Below, in pieces: positions 1 to 5,821 of a DNA stretch of 5,821 nt. The position numbers and the translations under genes are program-made. A model generated the notes under the pieces. That model did no database searches. It was not told the origin of the DNA and saw only the letters and a program-made list of their open reading frames with translations. Positions within the stretch are counted from its first letter, which is position 1. Each line of letters starts with the position of its first letter. The stretch comes from Mycobacterium sp. (GTDB lineage Bacteria; Actinomycetota; Actinomycetes; Mycobacteriales; Mycobacteriaceae): NCBI GenBank assembly GCA_018882545.1, contig VERS01000163.1, positions 1-5,821 on the forward strand, read 5' to 3'.

Positions 1-742
1 GCCAGGCGCCCTCGGCGTCGACCAGCACCGCCCCGGCGGCGCCCAGCGTCGCCAGCACCGCACCGATGCCGCGGTCGACCAGCTGGCCGGCAGCGCGCAC
101 CGCCGGGGCGGCATCGCCGCGCGCCAGTGCCGATTCCAGCGACCCCGGCGACGTCCCGGTGAGGCCTGCCAGCTCCTCGGCGTTGGGTTTGATCAGGTCC
201 GGAGCCGCCCGATCCAGATTCGAGGCCAGGGCGGCCAGCGGGGCGTCGGAGGTGTCGACCGCCACCTTGCAGCCGCGTGCCTTCAGCGCCGCCGTCATAT
301 CGCAGTACCAGTCGTCCGGCAGACCTGGCGGCAGCGATCCGGACAGCACCACCCAGTGCCCGGCTTGCGCCCGCTGTGTCACCGCGCGGGCCAGCGCCTC
401 GGCCTCGGCGGCATCCAGGGCCGCACCCGGTTCGTTGACTTTGGTCGTGGTGCCGTCGGGTTCGGTGATGGTGAGGTTGACCCGGACGGCCCCGGACACC
501 GGAACCGCCTGGAAGGGCACGCCCCGGGCCCGCAGGCCGGCCAGGATGGGATCGTCGCCGCCGGCGGGCAGTACGGCGACGACGGGTAGACCGGCCAGGT
601 GCAGCGCGCGGGCGACGTTGACGCCCTTGCCGCCGGGTTCGGAGGTCACCGAGGCGACCCGATTCACACCGCCGCGGACCAACCCGCCCGCGAGGGCCGC
701 CGTCCGGTCGACACTCGCGTTGGGTGTGACGGTGACGATCAT
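1..742 (-). CDS. fruK: 1-phosphofructokinase FruK, 5' part (cut by left window edge)
   Basis: A PfkB-family sugar kinase, read as 1-phosphofructokinase, which uses ATP to turn fructose 1-phosphate into fructose 1,6-bisphosphate in the cytoplasm. In view are 247 codons of a family usually a little over 300 residues, so roughly the last fifth, with the catalytic GAGD-type Asp, is missing. Seen: the N-terminal strand MIVTVTPNASVDRT, the sugar-site PGGKGVNVARAL (residues 36-47), TKVNEPG (100-106), SGSLPPG (134-140), KPNAEEL (185-191) and TLGAAGA (232-238) leading into the nucleotide site. The ATG at 742 overlaps the fruR stop as ATGA, and AGGGAG lies 4 nt upstream, so translation is probably coupled to fruR. 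One small oddity is N-A at residues 8-9, where family members usually have N-P. The assignment over tagatose-6-phosphate kinase or 6-phosphofructokinase 2 rests on the DeoR and ptsI neighbours as well as the motifs. Confidence 0.93.
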   Translation of the reverse strand, partial: MIVTVTPNASVDRTAALAGGLVRGGVNRVASVTSEPGGKGVNVARALHLAGLPVVAVLPAGGDDPILAGLRARGVPFQAVPVSGAVRVNLTITEPDGTTTKVNEPGAALDAAEAEALARAVTQRAQAGHWVVLSGSLPPGLPDDWYCDMTAALKARGCKVAVDTSDAPLAALASNLDRAAPDLIKPNAEELAGLTGTSPGSLESALARGDAAPAVRAAGQLVDRGIGAVLATLGAAGAVLVDAEGAW

Positions 743-1530
743 GCTGCTCCCTGCGCGACAACAACTTCCAGTCCCTCGCTGACCAGATCCGCGCGGTCGG
801 CGGCGGAGATTCCCGAATCGGTCACCAGTACGTCCAGGGACTCGATCGCCGCGAAACTGACGAGCTCCTCGCAACCGACTTTCGAAGAATCCGCCACGAC
901 CACAACGAAATTCGCACACGCCACCATGGCGCGCTTGACGGCCGCCTCGTCCGGATCGGGAGTGGAGACGCCATGCCGGACGGTGATGCCGTTGGTCCCC
1001 AGGAAGGCGACGTCGACCCGTAGTGCCGCCAGGGTGTCCAGGGCCGGGGCACCGACACACGCGCGGGTCGGTCCCCGAACCCGGCCGCCGAGCATCTGCA
1101 GGGAGACTGAGCCGATTCCGGTCAGCAGGGCGGCGGTGGGAAGCGAGTTGGTCACCACCACCAGTTCCCGGTCCGGCGGCAGCAGTGCCGCGACCCGGGA
1201 TGTGGTGGTGCCGGCGTCGATCAGAACGCTGCAGCCCGACTGTGGCAGGAACTCCGCCGCCGCCCGTGCGACCGCCTGTTTACGCCCGGCACTGCTGCTC
1301 TCCCGTTCGTCGACGCCGGGTTCAACGAGTCCGTCGACGAGGCGAAGTGCGCGGGCCGGCACCGCCCCGCCGTGCACCCGGCGCAGTATCCCGGCGCGGT
1401 CCAGTAGCGCCAGATCGCGGCGCACCGTCTCGGTGGTCACCTCGAAGGCCTGGGCCAGTTCGGTCACCGAGGCCCGGCCGCGGGCGACCACCTGCGCGGC
1501 GATCGCCTGCTGACGTTCCTCCGGGTACAC
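739..1530 (-). CDS. fruR: DeoR-family transcriptional regulator of fructose utilisation (FruR type)
   Basis: A 263-residue DNA-binding repressor of normal DeoR-family length. Residues 1-57 form the winged helix-turn-helix: EERQQAI at the start, SVTELAQAFEVTTETVRRDLALLD (21-44), then the wing GILRRVHGGAV (47-57). The rest is a DeoRC sugar-phosphate sensor domain with LIDAGTTTSRVAALL (103-117), VVTNSL (125-130), LGGRVR (147-152), AFLGTNGI (175-182), the HGVSTPDPDEAAVKRAM stretch (186-202) and DSSKVG (214-219). The start is GTG at 1530: GAGG lies 5 nt upstream, the next upstream in-frame codons reach a TGA, and the protein begins like its family. It is first in the fruR-fruK unit and diverges from ptsI. 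By analogy with corynebacterial FruR it should repress this unit, and possibly ptsI, and be released by a fructose phosphate. The effector and targets are inferred from context. Confidence 0.92.
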   Translation of the reverse strand: MYPEERQQAIAAQVVARGRASVTELAQAFEVTTETVRRDLALLDRAGILRRVHGGAVPARALRLVDGLVEPGVDERESSSAGRKQAVARAAAEFLPQSGCSVLIDAGTTTSRVAALLPPDRELVVVTNSLPTAALLTGIGSVSLQMLGGRVRGPTRACVGAPALDTLAALRVDVAFLGTNGITVRHGVSTPDPDEAAVKRAMVACANFVVVVADSSKVGCEELVSFAAIESLDVLVTDSGISAADRADLVSEGLEVVVAQGAA

Positions 1531-1535
1531 GGCCG

Positions 1536-1539
1536 CCTC
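1536..1539 (-). promoter_or_regulatory. Ribosome binding site deciding the fruR GTG start
   Basis: GAGG on the minus strand ends 5 nt before the GTG at 1530. No ATG, GTG or TTG occurs in frame between this GTG and the in-frame TGA eight codons upstream, so GTG is the first usable standard start. Confidence 0.65.
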
Positions 1540-1543
1540 AATC

Positions 1544-1576
1544 TCTGCGAATCAGGATGCGGGCCCGCTTCGCAGA
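1544..1576 (-). promoter_or_regulatory. Perfect 8-bp inverted repeat in the fruR leader, just upstream of the ribosome binding site
   Basis: The arms TCTGCGAA (1544-1551) and TTCGCAGA (1569-1576) are exact reverse complements separated by 17 nt. That spacer contains a second perfect palindrome, GCGGGCCCGC (1559-1568). On the predicted fruR transcript the structure ends 4 nt before the GAGG ribosome binding site. It could be an operator for a dimeric regulator or a leader hairpin affecting fruR translation or early elongation. There is no following T-run, so it is not a typical intrinsic terminator. Confidence 0.5.
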
Positions 1577-1579
1577 CCG

Positions 1580-1597
1580 ATGTGGGATCATCCCCAT
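1580..1597. promoter_or_regulatory. Imperfect palindrome, possible regulator site in the fruR leader
   Basis: The core GGGATCATCCC (1584-1594) is a perfect 11-base dyad around a central C. With one bulged T (1583) it extends to ATG (1580-1582) pairing with CAT (1595-1597). It lies between the predicted fruR transcription start and the larger leader inverted repeat. It may be a second operator half or a separate site; no regulator can be named from the sequence. Confidence 0.35.
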
Positions 1598-1616
1598 TTG
1601 TGTTGATCTGTGTGGT
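1597..1616. promoter_or_regulatory. Candidate FruR operator: TGTG-rich 10-bp direct repeat
   Basis: TTTGTGTTGA (1597-1606) is followed at once by TCTGTGTGGT (1607-1616), matching at 7 of 10 positions with a one-helical-turn period. DeoR-family regulators often bind short tandem T/G-rich repeats of this kind. The repeat overlaps the end of the predicted fruR -10 and its start point, where a bound protein would block transcription, which suggests autoregulation. Related TGTG elements occur at 1581 and 1633. Binding by this FruR is inferred, not shown. Confidence 0.5.
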
Positions 1617-1644
1617 TTTATCGCCGCCGCAGTGTGAATGTCAA
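1615..1644 (-). promoter_or_regulatory. Promoter of the fruR-fruK unit
   Basis: Read on the minus strand, a perfect TTGACA -35 box (1644-1639) is followed by an 18-bp spacer and TAAAAC (1620-1615), which matches the TATAAT consensus at four of six positions. The predicted start is near 1608, giving a leader of about 78 nt that carries both dyads described here. The match and the position directly upstream of fruR make this the strongest promoter candidate in the window. Confidence 0.6.
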
Positions 1645-1649
1645 CGGTT

Positions 1650-1658
1650 TGCTGTAAT
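1650..1658 (+). promoter_or_regulatory. Probable extended -10 promoter of ptsI giving a leaderless mRNA
   Basis: TGC (1650-1652) directly precedes TGTAAT (1653-1658), a five-of-six match to TATAAT with the TGn extension. Six bases downstream is the A of the ATG at 1665, the distance expected for a transcription start, so the mRNA would begin at the start codon. There is no convincing -35 box and no Shine-Dalgarno sequence before the ATG, which fits a leaderless gene of the type common in mycobacteria. An alternative TTTTAT at 1616-1621 would give a leader of about 37 nt. Confidence 0.5.
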
Positions 1659-1664
1659 CCACCC

Positions 1665-3365
1665 ATGACCCCGCCCGATTCGGCGTCCACACCGACGCCA
1701 GACCCGACCGTCCTACAGGGCGTCCCGGTGGTGCCGGGCGTCCGGTTCGCCCCGGTGATCCGGGCCAACCGCCTGCCCGCCGTCGACGAACTCGCCACAG
1801 CGGGCGAGGTCCCCGACGCCGACCGCCCGGCCGAGGCAAGCCGGTTCAGCGCGGCCGCGGCCGCAGTCGCCGACCGGTTGCGTGAACGGGCCGCCGCCGC
1901 GACCGGGCCGGCCTCGGAGGTGCTCACGGCCACCGCGCAATTGGCGCAGGACCGGGCCTGGCTCGGCTCGGCGGAGAACGCGATCAAGGCCGGTAAACCC
2001 GCGGTGCGGGCGACTGCGGAGGCCGCGGCGCAGTTCATCGAGATGTTCACCAAAATGGGTGGCCTGATGGCCGAACGGGTGACCGACCTCAAAGACATCC
2101 GCGACCGCGTCATCGCCGAACTCGCCGGGCTACCGGCCCCCGGGGTGCCCGAACCGGTGGAGCCCTCGATCCTGTTCGCCGAGGACCTCGCCCCGGCCGA
2201 TACCGCCGGCTTGGACCCGCATCGGATCGTCGGCCTGGCGACTTCCCTGGGCGGCCCGACCAGCCACACCGCGATCATCGCCCGCCAACTGGGCATCCCG
2301 TGTGTGGTCGCGGTCAAAGGCCTCGACGAGGTGGCGGCCGGGACGATGGTGCTGCTGGACGGTAGCCGGGGGACCATCAGCGTCGATCCCGACCGGGCCG
2401 ACGCGGCGGCGGCGGTGGCCGCCGCCGACGTCGCGGCGGCGGCGATGGCCGGCTGGAGCGGGCCTGGCTCGACGGCCGACGGTCATGCGGTGTCCATCCT
2501 GGCCAATGTGGCCGACGGAACGGCCGCGCGGGCCGCGCGCCAGGCGCCGGTCGAGGGAGTCGGGCTGTTCCGGACCGAACTGTGTTTCCTCGACGCCGAC
2601 ACCGAGCCGAGCGTCGATCAGCAGGCCGCCATCTATGCCGAGGTGCTCGAAGCCTTCGCCGGCCAGAAGGTGGTGATCCGCACACTGGACGCCGGATCGG
2701 ACAAGCCGCTGAAGTTCGTCAACAGCCCCGAGGAGGAGAATCCCGCCCTGGGCGTGCGCGGCTTCCGGATCATCGACCTCGACGCCGCCCTGGTGGCCCG
2801 CCAGCTCGACGCGATCGCCCTGGCCGCCGAGCGGACCGGCAACGCGCCGTGGGTGATGGCACCGATGATCGCCACCCCCGAGGAGGCCAGGCGCTTTGCC
2901 GGGCTGGCCCGGGAACGTAACCTGCACCCGGGTGTGATGATCGAGGTGCCCGCCGCGGCGCTGCTGGCCGAGCGGATCCTCGAGCACGTGGAATTCCTGT
3001 CCATCGGCACCAACGATCTGACGCAGTACACGATGGCGGCCGACCGGATGTCCTCGGATCTGGCCACCCTGACCGACCCGTGGCAGCCCGGCGTGATGAA
3101 TCTGGTCGCCCAGACCGCCCGGGCCGGACAGGCCACCGGCAAGCCGGTCGGGGTGTGCGGCGAGGCCGCCGCCGATCCACTGCTGGCCTGCGTCCTGATC
3201 GGTCTGGGCATCACGTCGCTGTCGGCGGCCGCCTCGGCGGTCACGCCGGTGGGGGCCAAGCTGGCGTCGGTGACGTTGCAGCAGTGCCGGGACGCGGCCG
3301 AGGCGGTGCTGAGCACAACCGGCCCGGCGGAGGCCCGCACAGCCGCGCAGGAGATCCTGGGCTGA
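1665..3365 (+). CDS. ptsI: Phosphoenolpyruvate-protein phosphotransferase, enzyme I of the PTS
   Basis: Cytoplasmic enzyme I, 566 residues, close to the family's usual 570-575. It autophosphorylates on histidine from phosphoenolpyruvate and passes the phosphate to HPr. Numbering from ATG 1665: a Pro/Thr/Ser-rich tail (1-15), LQGVPVVPGVRFAP (17-30), a helical HPr-binding region (about 45-160), the phospho-histidine motif LGGPTSHTAIIAR with His201, an Ala-rich linker (246-263), then the PEP barrel. The barrel shows GLFRTE (Arg303), RTLDAGSDKP (Arg339), MIEVPAAAL (metal-binding Glu427), SIGTNDLTQYT (Asp451), and VGVCGE with the catalytic Cys498. All key residues are present, so it should be active. 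An in-frame ATG at 1638 would add MSTVCCNPP; I prefer 1665 because those residues look unlike the family, and that start would overlap the fruR -35 box and lie upstream of the likely ptsI promoter. Confidence 0.95.
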   Translation: MTPPDSASTPTPDPTVLQGVPVVPGVRFAPVIRANRLPAVDELATAGEVPDADRPAEASRFSAAAAAVADRLRERAAAATGPASEVLTATAQLAQDRAWLGSAENAIKAGKPAVRATAEAAAQFIEMFTKMGGLMAERVTDLKDIRDRVIAELAGLPAPGVPEPVEPSILFAEDLAPADTAGLDPHRIVGLATSLGGPTSHTAIIARQLGIPCVVAVKGLDEVAAGTMVLLDGSRGTISVDPDRADAAAAVAAADVAAAAMAGWSGPGSTADGHAVSILANVADGTAARAARQAPVEGVGLFRTELCFLDADTEPSVDQQAAIYAEVLEAFAGQKVVIRTLDAGSDKPLKFVNSPEEENPALGVRGFRIIDLDAALVARQLDAIALAAERTGNAPWVMAPMIATPEEARRFAGLARERNLHPGVMIEVPAAALLAERILEHVEFLSIGTNDLTQYTMAADRMSSDLATLTDPWQPGVMNLVAQTARAGQATGKPVGVCGEAAADPLLACVLIGLGITSLSAAASAVTPVGAKLASVTLQQCRDAAEAVLSTTGPAEARTAAQEILG

Positions 3366-3372
3366 CGCCGGC

Positions 3373-5493
3373 TCAGACCGCCTCGATCGGTTGGTCGTCG
3401 GCCAGATAGATCAACTCCAACTCGCCGATGTTGGCGGCCGCGGTCACCAGCGGAAGTGCGGCGCGTTCCGGTTCCGGCGTGAGCGCCGCCTCGGTGCGCA
3501 GCGCCGGCACCAGCTGTGCACTCATGTCCGGCATCGCCGGGGCGGCCCGCGGATCGGCCGCCTCAAGGCGTGCGCACAGCGCTGATGCGCGCTGCTCCAA
3601 CACCTTTCGGGTGCGTGGGTAGACCCCGGGCGGGGGTGGAACGATATCGGCAATGAGGTCGGCGGTGGTGCGCAGCCGCGGGATGCGGCTCGCCTCCTCC
3701 AACTGTCCGGCATCGCTGACGCCGGCTGTCTCCGCGAGGTAGACCCGTACCGCGTCGCCGGCGGTCCGGGCGGCCGTCAGCGCCGCCGCCCCCAGATCGT
3801 TCACCGCCTGCCCGGTGTGTGCCGATACCCCGCGGGTCACCCGGGTCACTGCGGCATCGAGATAGCGCGAGCAGGCGGTGACCGCGTCAGCGGTCGCCCG
3901 CTGTACCGCAACGCGAGCGCCACCCGGCCACAACAGCAGCGAGACCACCAAGCCCACCAGTGCCCCGAGGACGACGTCCTCGACCCGGATCAGCCCGATC
4001 TGCCAGCCGATGGGGCGCATCAGATTGAACACAATCAGCACCTGCATGGTGAACATGGCCTGGCTCGCGGTGAAGGAGCCCACCCTCATCACGTAGGTCG
4101 AGCCGAAGGTGACCAGCGGCAGCAGGCTCCACAGCACCACCGGGTTCACGCCGACCACGGCGATCACCGACGCGCCGGCGATGAACCCGATCACGGTGCC
4201 GGTGACGGCCCGCACTACCGAGGTGCGGGTGCCCTCTGCGCTGCTGCGCAGCACCGTCAGCGCACCCAGCACCACCCAGGTCGCGTTCTGGACCGGCAGC
4301 ACCAGGGTCACCACCACCGCGAGCGACAGGGCCAGGCCGGTGCGCAGACTGTTGACCACCGTGACCGACCGGGTGCGCAGATAGCCGATCAGCGACAGCC
4401 AGGCACCCCGGCGGGTGTACACCCGGTCGGCGATCCCGGTCTCGGGCAGCCCCCGTCCCAGAACCCGGTCGAGCAGCGGTCGGGTGTCGATCGTCGTCGC
4501 GGTGGCGATGATGCTGCCGGTCAAACCGATCGTCGCGCTCATGGTCCGTCGGCTGAGCAGCGTACGCCCGAGTTGCACGGCAGCGGTGTCGTCGACCTCC
4601 TCGAGGATCGCGCGGATGTCGGTGTCGTAGTGGGCGTAGGCGATCAGCCGCTGGGCCGCGACCGCGCGGGACAACTCGGCCACCCGGGTGGGGTCGGGTG
4701 AATTGAGGACCTCGGCACTGCTGCGCAACACCGCGACCCCGAGTGGCCCGATGTGGGCGAGCACGTGGCCGGTGTCGGAGTCCATCCGGTTGGTCAGCCA
4801 CTGCAGGTTGGACACCACCCGGATCAGGCTGCGGCTGCCCGCTGTCATGACCATCGGCCGGTATGCCCTGCTGAGGAACTCGGCCCGCAGTGCCGCCATC
4901 GCCGCACGCGCTCGATCGTCGGCGCCGTCGGTGGCGCCCGACTCGATCCAGTCGGCCAACGCTGAGCAGACCCGCGCGGCGAGGTGCCGCAATTCGGTGG
5001 TGTAGCGGGGCGGGAACACGAACAGGGCGGTGGGTACGCACACCAGCAGCGCCAGCAGCCAGCCGAGCAACCGGTCGGTGAGCGGACCGGCCGGCATCGA
5101 CACCGGCAGCAGGAACATCATGAGAGCGGCCCGCTGACCGGCCGCTGCCACCTCACTGAGCAGGCCGAGGAAGTGCACCAGCGCACCCACGGCGAAGCAC
5201 AGCAGGACTGACACCCAGGGATGCGGGGCAGACCAGGTGCCCAGGACGATGAGCAGCGCACCGTTGACGCCGAGACCGCCGTACGCCAGCGCCCGAGTTC
5301 CGACCGAGCCGGGAAAATCAACCACGATCAGCAAGGCGATCGCGCCGACCACGGTGAACGCCGGCGTCTGGGTGGCTCCGGCCGTCAGAAAGCCCAGCGC
5401 GGCGGCCAACGGCACCCCGATAGCGGCCCGCAACGCCCGGCGCAGTCCGTCGCGGCTCGGATCGCGGTCGCGGAGGGTCCTGGCTACAGTCAC
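3373..5493 (-). CDS. FUSC-family integral membrane protein (putative exporter)
   Basis: A 706-residue membrane protein with the duplicated FUSC architecture. A first hydrophobic block (residues about 24-160, roughly six segments, e.g. GAIALLIVVDF and LLGWLLALLVCVPTALFVF) is followed by a soluble helical region (165-380), a second block (385-523) and a soluble C-terminal tail (525-706). The second block carries the family-like NATWVVLGALTVL, R-x(6)-TGTVIGF, YVMRVGSFTASQAMFTMQVLIVFNL and RVEDVVLGALVGL. Relatives include AaeB-type aromatic acid exporters, YccS-like proteins and fusaric acid resistance proteins; substrate and direction are unknown here. The start is GTG at 5493, two bases after the upstream gene's TAG, with no clear ribosome binding site, so it probably relies on translational coupling. 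Its stop faces the ptsI stop across 7 bp. The adjacent TetR-like gene suggests inducible expression. Two-component permease is not indicated. Confidence 0.85.
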   Translation of the reverse strand: MTVARTLRDRDPSRDGLRRALRAAIGVPLAAALGFLTAGATQTPAFTVVGAIALLIVVDFPGSVGTRALAYGGLGVNGALLIVLGTWSAPHPWVSVLLCFAVGALVHFLGLLSEVAAAGQRAALMMFLLPVSMPAGPLTDRLLGWLLALLVCVPTALFVFPPRYTTELRHLAARVCSALADWIESGATDGADDRARAAMAALRAEFLSRAYRPMVMTAGSRSLIRVVSNLQWLTNRMDSDTGHVLAHIGPLGVAVLRSSAEVLNSPDPTRVAELSRAVAAQRLIAYAHYDTDIRAILEEVDDTAAVQLGRTLLSRRTMSATIGLTGSIIATATTIDTRPLLDRVLGRGLPETGIADRVYTRRGAWLSLIGYLRTRSVTVVNSLRTGLALSLAVVVTLVLPVQNATWVVLGALTVLRSSAEGTRTSVVRAVTGTVIGFIAGASVIAVVGVNPVVLWSLLPLVTFGSTYVMRVGSFTASQAMFTMQVLIVFNLMRPIGWQIGLIRVEDVVLGALVGLVVSLLLWPGGARVAVQRATADAVTACSRYLDAAVTRVTRGVSAHTGQAVNDLGAAALTAARTAGDAVRVYLAETAGVSDAGQLEEASRIPRLRTTADLIADIVPPPPGVYPRTRKVLEQRASALCARLEAADPRAAPAMPDMSAQLVPALRTEAALTPEPERAALPLVTAAANIGELELIYLADDQPIEAV

Positions 5494-5495
5494 TA

Positions 5496-5821
5496 CTACG
5501 ACGCCGGGACGTCGGCGAACCGACCGGCCCGCAGGTCTTCGAGCATGGTCTTGCTCATCCAGGCGAACAGCTGGGCCTCCCTGGGCAGGGTGGCCTGTTC
5601 GTAACCTACGAAAACATAGACCGACCAGGCAGCGTAGGTCTGGGCCTGACGTTGATCCCCGACGATCTCCAGGGCGGACTCATAGAGGATGTCGAACCGT
5701 TCCTGATCGACTTCCTGCTGGACCGCGAGTACGTCGGGATCCACCGAACTCCAGGCCCGGATGGCGGCTTCGGCGCTGTGCGGAAGGGCCAGCGCCACGT
5801 CGATGATGGCCTGGATACGGC
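5496..5821 (-). CDS. TetR-family-like regulator, C-terminal part (cut by right window edge)
   Basis: The last 107 residues of a gene that enters from the right edge. The frame is open to the edge (RIQAIIDVALALP precedes the GTG at 5798), so that GTG is an internal Val and not a start. The segment is all-helical in character with AAIRAWSSVDPDVLAVQQEVDQERFDILYESAL, then an aromatic helix AAWSVYVFVGYEQA and a closing helix LFAWMSKTMLEDL. This pattern resembles the ligand-binding and dimerisation domain of TetR-family repressors. The DNA-binding domain would be outside the window, so the family call is tentative. It ends TAG at 5498-5496, two bases before the FUSC start, which makes a two-gene unit likely and suggests it controls the FUSC gene. 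Confidence 0.65.
   Translation of the reverse strand, partial: RIQAIIDVALALPHSAEAAIRAWSSVDPDVLAVQQEVDQERFDILYESALEIVGDQRQAQTYAAWSVYVFVGYEQATLPREAQLFAWMSKTMLEDLRAGRFADVPAS

Noticed and set aside
66..782. Open reading frame of 238 codons on the plus strand opposite fruK
   Set aside because: It is a shadow of fruK in high-GC DNA: the product is low-complexity Ala/Arg/Ser/Pro, with no recognisable domain, while the opposite strand encodes a clear kinase.
599..1513. Open reading frame of 304 codons on the plus strand opposite fruR
   Set aside because: Antisense to a well-supported DeoR regulator; Arg/Ser/Thr-rich product without motifs and no ribosome binding site of note.
1538..2377. Minus-strand frame of 279 codons across the ptsI 5' half and the intergenic region
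   Set aside because: It would cover the control region and run antisense to conserved ptsI codons; its product is Ser/Arg/Ala-rich and resembles nothing known.
2130..2987. Minus-strand frame of 285 codons opposite the middle of ptsI
   Set aside because: Gly/Arg/His-rich product typical of an antisense frame in GC-rich DNA.
3362..3376. Possible bidirectional terminator between ptsI and the FUSC gene
   Set aside because: Only four outer base pairs form (CTGA with TCAG), the inner part does not align, and no T-run follows on either strand.
3817..4701. Plus-strand frame of 294 codons opposite the FUSC gene
   Set aside because: Very rich in His, Gln, Gly and Asp, as expected when the complement of a membrane-protein gene is read; no family features.
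5496..5798. Reading the right-edge gene as a complete 100-residue protein starting at GTG 5798
   Set aside because: The frame stays open to the window edge with family-like residues (RIQAIIDV) before that GTG, so it is an internal valine codon of a longer protein.
1..5821. Search for mobile elements, CRISPR repeats, tRNA genes or a new multi-gene defence or biosynthetic system
   Set aside because: All but about 140 bases are accounted for by five ordinary chromosomal genes; no transposase, terminal repeats, regular spacer array or tRNA-like fold was seen.

Overview
The window looks like a piece of a high-GC actinobacterial chromosome, most likely a mycobacterium or close relative (Mycobacteriales). 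The base composition is strongly G+C-rich and coding density is nearly complete. Two of the five genes start with GTG, one start appears leaderless, and the divergent ptsI / fruR-fruK arrangement is the layout known from Corynebacterium and Mycobacterium. The genus call is inference; no rRNA or other marker is present.

Layout. Positions 1-742 (minus) hold the first 247 codons of fruK, 1-phosphofructokinase, cut by the left edge. Positions 739-1530 (minus) hold fruR, a DeoR-family regulator whose stop overlaps the fruK start by 4 bp (ATGA). Positions 1531-1664 are a divergent control region. It contains a good minus-strand promoter for fruR-fruK, a probable extended -10 promoter for ptsI, a TGTG-rich direct repeat that is the best operator candidate, and two dyad symmetries in the fruR leader. 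Positions 1665-3365 (plus) hold ptsI, enzyme I of the phosphotransferase system. Positions 3373-5493 (minus) hold a 706-residue FUSC-family membrane protein that converges on ptsI with only 7 bp between the stops. Positions 5496-5821 (minus) hold the C-terminal part of a TetR-like regulator, cut by the right edge, which runs directly into the FUSC gene.

How the genes work together. PtsI takes phosphate from phosphoenolpyruvate and passes it to HPr. In this lineage the fructose permease (EII-Fru) and HPr genes usually follow fruK, so they would lie just beyond the left edge. The permease delivers fructose 1-phosphate, FruK converts it to fructose 1,6-bisphosphate, and FruR probably represses the unit until a fructose phosphate accumulates. 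The TetR/FUSC pair is a separate transcription unit, probably a regulated envelope or export function with unknown substrate; nothing ties it to sugar uptake.

I see no RNA gene, mobile element or CRISPR array, and no evidence for a new multi-gene system. The most informative non-coding part is the compact fruR-ptsI control region.
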